From Proteiniphilum sp. (GTDB lineage Bacteria; Bacteroidota; Bacteroidia; Bacteroidales; Dysgonomonadaceae), in NCBI GenBank assembly GCA_031284475.1, contig JAISZV010000001.1, positions 1 through 14,921 on the forward strand: a DNA stretch of 14,921 bases. Direction: 5' to 3'. This document shows positions 1 through 5,288 of the stretch, piece by piece. Within the stretch, counting starts at the first letter, position 1, and each line of letters starts with the position of its first letter. The position numbers and the translations under genes were made by a program. The notes beneath the pieces were generated by a model, which worked only from the letters and a program-made list of their open reading frames with translations, did no database searches and was not told the origin of the DNA.

Positions 1-150
1 CCGTCAATATTTTTACCGGTTTGTTTGCTTTTCTTGACCGGATGATGTAATTTAGGGCCTCGAAAAAGAACAACGAATAAAGACAGTTCTGACAAGTTTC
101 TATTTTGTATCTTTACGGACACATTTTTTTGAATTTAAATAAATAATCTT
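1..150. other. Left-edge intergenic leader
   Basis: No gene could be supported in these 150 bases. Short frames entering from the left edge stop quickly and I cannot tell whether any is the tail of a real upstream gene. The stretch is AT-rich and holds a probable promoter for the phosphoesterase pair, listed separately. Confidence 0.5.
108..115 (+). promoter_or_regulatory. Probable -7 box for the phosphoesterase operon
   Basis: TATCTTTA matches the Bacteroidota -7 consensus TAnnTTTG at all but the last base and lies 35 bases before the ATG at 151. The expected -33 TTG is degenerate (TTCTG around 88), so this is a tentative call. Confidence 0.4.
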
Positions 151-1317
151 ATGAGATCAACCTGTTTATTATTTTTCTTTTGCCTCCCTCTCTTTCTTTT
201 CTCCCAAGACATACAAATAACGAATGGCCCTTATATCCAGCGTATAGGTGAAACCGAAGCGACCATCATCTGGACGACCAATAACGATGCCATAACGTGG
301 CTCGAACTGGCTCCTGCCGGAGATGATAGTTTTTATGCAACAGAAAGGCCCCGGTATTACGACATATCCCACGGCAACCGTGTAATAGGCAAATTACATC
401 ATATTACCTTGAAGGGACTTTCGCCAGGAACCACATACCGGTACCGGATATTTTCGAAAGAAGTAGTCGGTTATGCAGGCCACCGGATATTATTCGGTAC
501 TATTGCCTCATCCGAGGTATATAGCAGAAACCCTCTTTCATTCACCACTTTGGATCGGAATAAAAAAGCTTTTTCTTTTCGGGTAGTCAACGATATACAT
601 GGAAAAAGCGATAATTTACGGGCCATGCTGAACGACGTAAAAAAAGAAAATACCGATCTGGTCATCTTTAACGGCGATATGATCTCAACCCTCAACGACG
701 AAAAAGAGATATTTACCGGTTTTATGGACACGGCAGTAGAACTTTTTGCCAAAGAGATACCTCTGTTTTATACGCGGGGAAATCACGAAACCCGGGGAAG
801 AGCAAATAGCAAGCTTTACGACTATTTTCCGGGTAGCAACGGAAAATTTTATTATGCCTTCCGCCATGGGCCGGTCTTCTTTCTGGTACTTGATAGCGGT
901 GAAGATAAACCTGACTCCGACATCGAATATTCGGAATTGTCGCAATTCGACAATTACAGGGATGAACAAAAGGAGTGGATTGAAACGGTTATCACCACAT
1001 CCGAATTCCGGTCGGCTCCTTTCAGGATTGTCATCATGCACATTCCGCCGGCAGGTAGCACATGGCACGGTACCCAGGATATCGCACGGAAATTCCTACC
1101 ATTACTGAATAAAGCCAATATCGACCTGATGTTATCCGGACACACTCACAATTACAAATATATTGATAAAGGAGAAGATCAAAATATTCATTTCCCCGTG
1201 CTTATCAATGACGATGAAACCTATCTCGATATCACGGTAGATTCCAGGATAGAGGTACAACAGAAAGACATGTTGGGGAAAACGTTACATACACATATAA
1301 TCAACGGAAAAAAATGA
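151..1317 (+). CDS. Secreted purple-acid-phosphatase-like metallophosphoesterase
   Basis: The 388-residue product is probably an exported calcineurin-like phosphoesterase that hydrolyses phosphate esters outside the inner membrane. Residues 1-19 form a signal peptide (hydrophobic core ending FLFSQ). Residues about 20-135 resemble the fibronectin-III-like N-domain of purple acid phosphatases (NGPYIQRIGETEATIIWTT; SPGTTYRYRI). The dinuclear-metal motifs follow in order: D148-x-H150, NGD (D176), GNHE (N211, H212), H297 in MHIPP, and GHTH (H331, H333). All the expected metal ligands are visible, so the enzyme should be active. The stop codon overlaps the start of the next phosphoesterase gene (ATGA), implying translational coupling. 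Substrate is not evident; phosphate scavenging or nucleotide turnover is inference. Confidence 0.9.
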   Translation: MRSTCLLFFFCLPLFLFSQDIQITNGPYIQRIGETEATIIWTTNNDAITWLELAPAGDDSFYATERPRYYDISHGNRVIGKLHHITLKGLSPGTTYRYRIFSKEVVGYAGHRILFGTIASSEVYSRNPLSFTTLDRNKKAFSFRVVNDIHGKSDNLRAMLNDVKKENTDLVIFNGDMISTLNDEKEIFTGFMDTAVELFAKEIPLFYTRGNHETRGRANSKLYDYFPGSNGKFYYAFRHGPVFFLVLDSGEDKPDSDIEYSELSQFDNYRDEQKEWIETVITTSEFRSAPFRIVIMHIPPAGSTWHGTQDIARKFLPLLNKANIDLMLSGHTHNYKYIDKGEDQNIHFPVLINDDETYLDITVDSRIEVQQKDMLGKTLHTHIINGKK

Positions 1318-2180
1318 GGAAAACAATGCTGTTTTTGTGCGCATCACTCATCGCAATCACAGGAATCCGGGCGCAGGAGGAATGCACAGGAGAGAAAAAA
1401 GAATGTAACCTGAACGTCGCATCATTCAACCTGAGGATGGACACTCCCGCCGATGGCAAGAACGCCTGGGCCAACAGAAAAGAGATGGTGAAAGGCTTGA
1501 TCGGGTTCCACGATTTGGACGTCATCGGCACGCAGGAAGGATTTAAACATCAACTGGACGGCATCCTCGAACTGGAGGGTTATGCCTATGTGGGCGCCGG
1601 GCGCGATGACGGGAAAGACGCCGGCGAACACTCGGCTATCCTGTACAAAAAAGATCGTTTCAAATTGCTTGATAACGGCGATTTCTGGTTCTCCGAAACA
1701 CCCGGCGTTCCCGGTAAAGGATGGGACGCCACCTGCTGCAACCGCATTTGTTCATGGGCAAAATTCCAGGATAAACTATCGGAAAAGGAATTTTTTGTGT
1801 TCAACTCACATTACGACCACGAGGGGAAAGCGGCACGCAAAAACTCTTCGCTGTTGCTGCTGAAAATGATTGAGCAGATTGCCGGAGACAACCCTGTATT
1901 CGCCACGGGCGACTTCAATGCCACTCCCGACGATGAACCCATTCAAACCATTTACAACTCGGCCAAACTCAACGATTCTTATCTTGTGACCCGGAAACCG
2001 CCCTACGGTACCGAGGGCACTTTCAACGCGTTTCAACTCGATGCGCCGATGAAAAACCGGATCGACTATATCTGGGTGACGCCCGGTATCACGGTAAAGA
2101 AGTACGGAGCGCTCAACGACATGCAGTACGGGCGGTTCCCTTCCGACCATTTTCCTGTAGTAATCAAAGCCGCGCTGTAA
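1314..2180 (+). CDS. Secreted endonuclease/exonuclease/phosphatase-family protein
   Basis: The 288-residue protein has the fold shared by DNase I, exonuclease III, sphingomyelinases and inositol-phosphate phosphatases. A signal peptide (MRKTMLFLCASLIAITGIRA, then QEE) marks it as exported. Family motifs are complete: ASFNLR (N39, metal), GTQE (E75, metal), NSHYDHEG (H166), ATGDFNATPDD (D200, N202), RIDYIWV, and PSDHFPVV (D278, H279, general base). Its start codon overlaps the stop of the metallophosphoesterase, so the two are co-expressed and probably act in the same compartment. Export and the usual annotation of close relatives favour a phosphodiesterase or phosphatase over DNA repair, but the substrate cannot be read from the sequence. 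A strong hairpin terminator lies 28 bases after the stop. Confidence 0.9.
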   Translation: MRKTMLFLCASLIAITGIRAQEECTGEKKECNLNVASFNLRMDTPADGKNAWANRKEMVKGLIGFHDLDVIGTQEGFKHQLDGILELEGYAYVGAGRDDGKDAGEHSAILYKKDRFKLLDNGDFWFSETPGVPGKGWDATCCNRICSWAKFQDKLSEKEFFVFNSHYDHEGKAARKNSSLLLLKMIEQIAGDNPVFATGDFNATPDDEPIQTIYNSAKLNDSYLVTRKPPYGTEGTFNAFQLDAPMKNRIDYIWVTPGITVKKYGALNDMQYGRFPSDHFPVVIKAAL

Positions 2181-2208
2181 CGGAACCGGCCTGAAAAATA
2201 AACGGCAA

Positions 2209-2238
2209 AAACCCCGGCCACAGATTGGGCCGGGGTTT
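2209..2238. terminator. Bidirectional intrinsic terminator
   Basis: A perfect 11-bp stem (AAACCCCGGCC at 2209-2219 with GGCCGGGGTTT at 2228-2238) closes an 8-base loop. The A-rich left flank and T-rich right flank let it work in both directions. It sits between the convergent phosphoesterase pair and the aminotransferase. Confidence 0.88.
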
Positions 2239-2261
2239 ATTTACCTATAAATATCTATTGC

Positions 2262-3458
2262 TTAAGAGAGTTTCTCCAATGCTTTCTTGACCCGTGCAAT
2301 CGCCCCGGTGATACTTTCATCGGAAGTGGCGTACGACAAACGAATGTAGCCGGGAGCGCCGAAAGCGTCGCCGCCCACGCAAGCTACATGGGCCTCTTCC
2401 AATATATACATGGCCAGGTCTGTGGCTGTCCGTATTGTTTTTCCATTATACGACCGCCCCAAGTAACCGGAACAATCGGGAAAAATATAAAAGGCTCCCA
2501 TAGGATTGTTCACTTTGAGTCCGGGTATCTGCCCGAGCAATTCCACGATAAGGGTTCTTCTCCTTTCAAAAGCTATCCGCATCTCCTCCACGCAGGACTG
2601 GTCGCCGGTATAGGCCGCCAAAGCCGCTTTTTGGGAGATGGAAGACGGGCCCGACGTGTATTGTCCCTGCAACATACTGCAAGCCGACGCGATCCGTTGC
2701 GGCGCAGCAATCCATCCTATACGCCAACCGGTCATGGCATACCCTTTCGATACCCCGTTTATCACTACCGCACGGTCGCGGATGGTATCGAACTGCGCTA
2801 TCGATTCATGTTTCCCTATATAGTTGATATGCTCATATATCTCATCGGTGATCACATATACGTCGGGATATTTTTCCAGCACACGGGCGAACGCCGCTAA
2901 TTCGTCTTTGGTATACACGCTTCCGGTAGGATTCGATGGAGAGCAGAGGATGAAGGCTTTGGTTTTCGGGGTGATGGCTTTTTCCAATTGCTGCGGGGTG
3001 ATCTTAAAATCCTGTTCGATTCCGGCAGAAATGAACGCCGGAGTTCCTTCCGCGAGTTTCACCATCTCCGGGTAGCTAACCCAGTAGGGAGCAGGAATAA
3101 TGACCTCTTCGCCCTTATCCACAATAGAAAGAATAACATTGCACAACGATTGTTTTGCTCCACCGGAAACCACAATTTGTGCAGGCGTGTATTCCAGTTC
3201 ATTCTCAACTTGCAGCTTTTCGCAGATCGCCTTCCTCAGGTCGGGAAATCCGGCAACGGGAGAATAAAAAGAGAAATTATCGTCAATCGCTTTCTTGGCC
3301 GCCTCCTTTATATGACCGGGAGTAGTAAAGTCGGGTTCTCCCACACTCATGTTGATTACATCAATGCCCTGCGCTTTCAGTTCATTGCTTTTTTGTGCCA
3401 TCGCAAACGTTTCGGAAGGCGATAAGGCGGTCAATCTGGCTGATAATAAATCCTTCAT
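2262..3458 (-). CDS. aspC: PLP-dependent aspartate aminotransferase (class I)
   Basis: The 398-residue cytosolic enzyme belongs to fold-type I aminotransferases, resembling the class I-beta aspartate aminotransferases. It would transfer the amino group between aspartate and 2-oxoglutarate. Visible landmarks are the N-terminal SVGEPDFTTP substrate-loop motif, SPSNPTG (N176), DEIYEH (D205 binds the PLP pyridine nitrogen, Y208), SKGYAMTGWRIGW with the Schiff-base lysine K238, and the substrate-carboxylate arginine in GYIRLSYA (R373). Length and order are normal for the family. It is monocistronic, convergent with the phosphoesterase pair, and has a good -7 box upstream. Activity on other amino or keto acids (for example prephenate) cannot be excluded from sequence. 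Confidence 0.92.
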   Translation of the reverse strand: MKDLLSARLTALSPSETFAMAQKSNELKAQGIDVINMSVGEPDFTTPGHIKEAAKKAIDDNFSFYSPVAGFPDLRKAICEKLQVENELEYTPAQIVVSGGAKQSLCNVILSIVDKGEEVIIPAPYWVSYPEMVKLAEGTPAFISAGIEQDFKITPQQLEKAITPKTKAFILCSPSNPTGSVYTKDELAAFARVLEKYPDVYVITDEIYEHINYIGKHESIAQFDTIRDRAVVINGVSKGYAMTGWRIGWIAAPQRIASACSMLQGQYTSGPSSISQKAALAAYTGDQSCVEEMRIAFERRRTLIVELLGQIPGLKVNNPMGAFYIFPDCSGYLGRSYNGKTIRTATDLAMYILEEAHVACVGGDAFGAPGYIRLSYATSDESITGAIARVKKALEKLS

Positions 3459-3498
3459 AAATTACAATAAATTTAGACTTTCTGTTAGATAACGGGAG

Positions 3499-3506
3499 CA
3501 AAGATA
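3499..3506 (-). promoter_or_regulatory. -7 box of the aminotransferase promoter
   Basis: On the minus strand TATCTTTG exactly matches TAnnTTTG and lies about 40 bases before the ATG at 3458. A TTG lies upstream but with a short 15-base spacer, so the -33 element is uncertain. Confidence 0.6.
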
Positions 3507-3691
3507 ATAAAAATACCATTTCAACAGGCAATTCCCTATATAAACGATAACAATATTACCTTTGGCTTTACAAAACAAAAAAGTTGCATAAACAGCCCTC
3601 ATTATATATTTAATTAAGAAATAAGACAATTAAAGACCCAATACAAACAATTATTTTACAATGGCTTATATATTTTGAGAGATAAATATAA
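3507..3691. other. AT-rich intergenic stretch, no gene seen
   Basis: This stretch is strongly AT-rich with no convincing coding frame on either strand. A TACCTTTG motif at 3557-3564 on the plus strand has no TTG at the right distance and no gene downstream of it. Confidence 0.5.
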
Positions 3692-4072
3692 TTATTTGCT
3701 ACGACGTGTGCTTACATCTTTTTTTATCTGTTTTATTACGGTCAAAAGAAGTGAAATATCATTTCGCAATGTGTCAAAAATCACATCAGTATCAATTTCA
3801 CATGAGCCAACCGGTCTCGCATACCCATAATATCACTCCATGGAACCGATAGGTAATTTGGCAAGAGTTGTTTTTCGGTATATCTGTCAAGCCGTTTTAT
3901 TTCTTCCCAATAATGATAAAACTCATACAAATGCCATTGAGTTTCAAGATTCCGCCGGCAGATTTCGTTAATTCATTCAGGTCCGTAATGGTTGCTGTAC
4001 TTTCGAGCAGGTTTTCAATTGTTATTTCAATTTGCTCCAACACCTCAGTTGTCAAAATATTTTGTCAGACAT
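3692..4072 (-). pseudogene. Decayed HEPN/DUF86 RNase toxin gene
   Basis: Read on the minus strand in three frames, this segment rebuilds a DUF86 (HEPN) protein, the toxin partner of MNT nucleotidyltransferases. Segment A (to about 3906) gives TTEVLEQIEITIENLLES and GGILKLNGICMSFIIIG, then a stop. Loss of one G in the GGG at 3906-3908 explains the shift into segment B, EEIKRLDRYTEKQLLP and SVPWSDIMGMRDRLAH, which holds the RX4H catalytic motif (RDRLAH, 3802-3819). About 7 bases are missing at 3800-3801; segment C then reads EIDTDVIFDTLRNDISLLL to a TAA at 3692. A third shift near the start (run at 4060-4063) would join MSDKI to LTTEV. The ancestral ATG at 4070-4072 overlaps the MNT stop codon, as in coupled operons. 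No intact toxin can be made from this frame arrangement. Confidence 0.85.
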
Positions 4073-4358
4073 ATACAATTTCATTCATAATCCGCTTCAG
4101 GAAAGAAGAAGATGAGTTTTTATGTTTTCGCACAACATCAACTGTAACACCCAGCGCTTTCTCAAGCTCAGCAGGAAGACCAACTAACGATTTCAATCCC
4201 AACAATTTACCTTCATAATAGATATCAACATCACTCTTTTCGGTCTGTTCATCGCGAGCTACGGAACCGAAGATTCCAATACGTTCTATACCGTATTCCT
4301 CAGCATACTGCACTTTGAATTGTTTCAGTTTCAGCAAATATTCATCGGTAGTCATCAT
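4065..4358 (-). CDS. MNT-family nucleotidyltransferase, antitoxin of an MNT/HEPN pair
   Basis: The product is a minimal nucleotidyltransferase of about 97 residues. Such MntA-type proteins AMPylate and neutralise a HEPN RNase encoded beside them. From the chosen start, residues 29-35 give the IFGSVAR motif, 42-45 give SDVD with metal-binding D43 and D45, and D74 (VTVDVV) is the third carboxylate. All catalytic residues are present. I chose the ATG at 4356-4358 (MMTTDEYLLKLK); a TTG at 4383-4385 would add nine residues (MAGNKSSIA) but is a poor start, and the next ATG at 4353-4355 is equally possible. Its stop overlaps the ancestral start of the broken HEPN gene. With the toxin dead, this is an orphan antitoxin, apparently still intact. 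Confidence 0.85.
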   Translation of the reverse strand: MMTTDEYLLKLKQFKVQYAEEYGIERIGIFGSVARDEQTEKSDVDIYYEGKLLGLKSLVGLPAELEKALGVTVDVVRKHKNSSSSFLKRIMNEIVYV

Positions 4359-4401
4359 TGCTATACTGCTTTTATTACCTGCCAAAATATGATTTTACAC
4401 G

Positions 4402-4418
4402 CAAATTTGAAAAATTTG
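4402..4418. repeat. 17-bp palindrome upstream of the MNT gene
   Basis: CAAATTT-GAA-AAATTTG is a perfect 7-bp inverted repeat with a 3-base centre. It lies about 45 bases before the MNT start and downstream of a possible -7 box (4468-4475), where an autoregulatory operator would be expected. AT-rich palindromes are also common by chance. Confidence 0.5.
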
Positions 4419-4467
4419 TTACGACACAAATGCTTCATGTAACGAACTTTTGACAGAAAACGGTTGA

Positions 4468-4475
4468 CAAAGATA
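4468..4475 (-). promoter_or_regulatory. Possible -7 box for the MNT/HEPN module
   Basis: TATCTTTG on the minus strand is an exact TAnnTTTG match about 110 bases before the MNT start. No TTG is seen at the -33 position, so the promoter is incomplete or weak. Confidence 0.4.
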
Positions 4476-4571
4476 CCTTCTTTTTATTAAGTCTTTTTTT
4501 TGATGGCTGCCGGGTACCCAATACAATCAAGCCTTGTGTCCGGTTTCTGTCCGTCATGCCGGGCGAACAAC
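4476..4571. other. Intergenic, no gene seen
   Basis: No coding frame or structured element could be supported here apart from a short GGGTACCC palindrome around 4513. It separates the MNT module from the terminator of the small gene upstream. Confidence 0.4.
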
Positions 4572-4596
4572 AAAAAAGGCTGTATTAAACAGCCTT
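4572..4596 (-). terminator. Intrinsic terminator of the small-gene unit
   Basis: On the minus strand AAGGCTG-TTTAATA-CAGCCTT forms a perfect 7-bp stem followed by a run of T residues (plus-strand A run at 4572-4577). It ends the transcript that begins at the promoter at 4949-4978. Confidence 0.82.
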
Positions 4597-4636
4597 CTAT
4601 ATATTTATTTTATTCAATGTTCAAAACAAAGCTTTC

Positions 4637-4677
4637 GTAATCCCTTTCCGGATTACTCAGCTTAAGACGATTGTCTT
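4637..4677 (-). other. Two hairpins in the 3' region of the small-gene transcript
   Basis: Between the stop of the 49-codon gene and its terminator are two perfect hairpins. One is AAGAC-AATC-GTCTT (4664-4677). The other is GTAATCC-GGAAAG-GGATTAC (4637-4656). Neither is followed by a T run, so they are not terminators. They may stabilise the 3' end or be part of a structured RNA. Confidence 0.55.
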
Positions 4678-4682
4678 TTCAA

Positions 4683-4832
4683 TCAGCTCGCCATACGCAA
4701 GCTGGCTCTCAAACTCCTGAGTCTATTCAATCTGTTGGCACGATATGTAGCCGACCCGTTCGAGATGTTCTGCTCCAGATACTTTATCTGAGAGAGAATT
4801 TCTTCTTTTGTTAGGCTTTTGATAGTCATCAT
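4683..4832 (-). CDS. Unrecognised 49-residue basic protein
   Basis: A 49-codon frame runs from the ATG at 4830-4832 to TGA at 4683-4685. I do not recognise it. The N-terminal half (SLTKEEILSQIKYLEQNI) looks like a charged amphipathic helix; the C-terminal half (RANRLNRLRSLRASLRMAS) is arginine-rich, as in small nucleic-acid- or ribosome-binding proteins, though that is only a resemblance. No signal peptide or membrane segment is present. Support for coding comes from an AAGAAGGA-type ribosome site just before the start, a near-consensus promoter about 120 bases upstream, and a terminator downstream. It stands alone between tRNA-Ser and the MNT module. The alternative is that the transcript is a structured RNA and the frame is incidental. 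Confidence 0.55.
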   Translation of the reverse strand: MMTIKSLTKEEILSQIKYLEQNISNGSATYRANRLNRLRSLRASLRMAS

Positions 4833-4886
4833 AATTTCCTTCTTTATAAGTTATGATTTATCGGCGCCCGTTTACAAGAAACCTTG

Positions 4887-4937
4887 TTAGTAAATTATTG
4901 ATAACCTAAAAATGATTTCAAATAACTCGCTTGCCAT
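4887..4937 (-). CDS. Possible 16-residue leader peptide
   Basis: Just after the expected transcription start of the small-gene unit, an ATG at 4935-4937 opens a 16-codon frame (MASELFEIIFRLSIIY) ending in TAA at 4887-4889. It is directly followed by a small hairpin ACAAG-GTTT-CTTGT (4874-4887, minus strand), an arrangement reminiscent of leader peptides that control a downstream gene. It has no clear ribosome site, and short frames of this length arise by chance. Confidence 0.3.
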   Translation of the reverse strand: MASELFEIIFRLSIIY

Positions 4938-4948
4938 TTAAATCACGG

Positions 4949-4978
4949 CAAAGATACAACAAAAAACATGTTATACAA
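4949..4978 (-). promoter_or_regulatory. Bacteroidota-type promoter of the small-gene unit
   Basis: On the minus strand TTG (4976-4978), a 19-base spacer and TATCTTTG (4949-4956) match the Bacteroidota sigma-ABfr consensus. Transcription would start near 4942, leaving about 110 bases before the 49-codon gene. Confidence 0.8.
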
Positions 4979-5000
4979 CATATTTTTGATAGATTTTTCC

Positions 5001-5034
5001 ATCTCTAAGATAGAGATGATCTATTATAATAGAT
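5001..5034. repeat. Two tandem palindromes
   Basis: ATCTCTA-AGA-TAGAGAT (5001-5017) and the perfect 16-bp palindrome ATCTATTATAATAGAT (5019-5034) lie one base apart and share the ATCTnT...AnAGAT outline. They sit upstream of the small-gene promoter and just past the tRNA terminator, so they could be operator sites or part of transcript processing. Confidence 0.6.
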
Positions 5035-5035
5035 A

Positions 5036-5066
5036 AAACCCTGTAAACGTAATGTCTACAGGGTTT
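5036..5066 (-). terminator. Terminator of tRNA-Ser
   Basis: A perfect 10-bp stem (AAACCCTGTA at 5036-5045 with TACAGGGTTT at 5057-5066) encloses an 11-base loop. On the minus strand it is followed by TTTTATC, about 13 bases past the tRNA 3' end. The plus strand also has a T-rich tail, so it may act both ways. Confidence 0.75.
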
Positions 5067-5078
5067 CTCTCTTTTTCG

Positions 5079-5165
5079 CGGAAGCGACGAGATTCGAACT
5101 CGTGGTACAGTTACCCGTACGGCAGTTTAGCAAACTGCTGGTTTCAGCCACTCACCCACACTTCC
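5079..5165 (-). tRNA. tRNA-Ser (anticodon GCU)
   Basis: The minus strand folds as an 87-base class II tRNA. The acceptor arms are GGAAGTG (5159-5165) and CGCTTCC (5080-5086) with discriminator G at 5079. The anticodon stem-loop is GCAGT-TTGCTAA-ACTGC, giving anticodon GCU. A long variable arm (GTACGGGTAACTGTAC) is typical of serine tRNAs, and the T-loop reads GAGTTCGAATCTC. CCA is not encoded. Confidence 0.97.
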
Positions 5166-5190
5166 CGATGGATTTTTGTGAAATCGGATG

Positions 5191-5222
5191 CAAATATACA
5201 AGTTTGTTTTTAACTTGTCAAA
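5191..5222 (-). promoter_or_regulatory. tRNA-Ser promoter with an inverted repeat in its spacer
   Basis: On the minus strand TTTG (5219-5222), a 20-base spacer and TATATTTG (5191-5198) match the Bacteroidota consensus. The spacer is filled by a perfect inverted repeat, ACAAGTT (5198-5204) and AACTTGT (5212-5218). Confidence 0.8.
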
Positions 5223-5252
5223 GAAAAGGCGACATTTTCAAATGAATCTTTC

Positions 5253-5260
5253 TATTTTTG
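5253..5260 (+). promoter_or_regulatory. Probable -7 box for mltG
   Basis: TATTTTTG matches TAnnTTTG and lies 28 bases before the mltG ATG. No good -33 TTG is seen at the right distance. Confidence 0.5.
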
Positions 5261-5288
5261 TACCGCTTCTCATGAAACCCTATACAAA

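Noticed and set aside
3868..4218. A plus-strand frame of 116 codons across the MNT/HEPN locus
   Set aside because: It is antisense to the MNT gene and the HEPN relic. The minus-strand translations match known families, whereas this one has no recognisable features.
3459..5078. Integration of an island at tRNA-Ser
   Set aside because: I looked for a copy of the tRNA 3' end in the stretch downstream of the tRNA and found none; no integrase gene is present.
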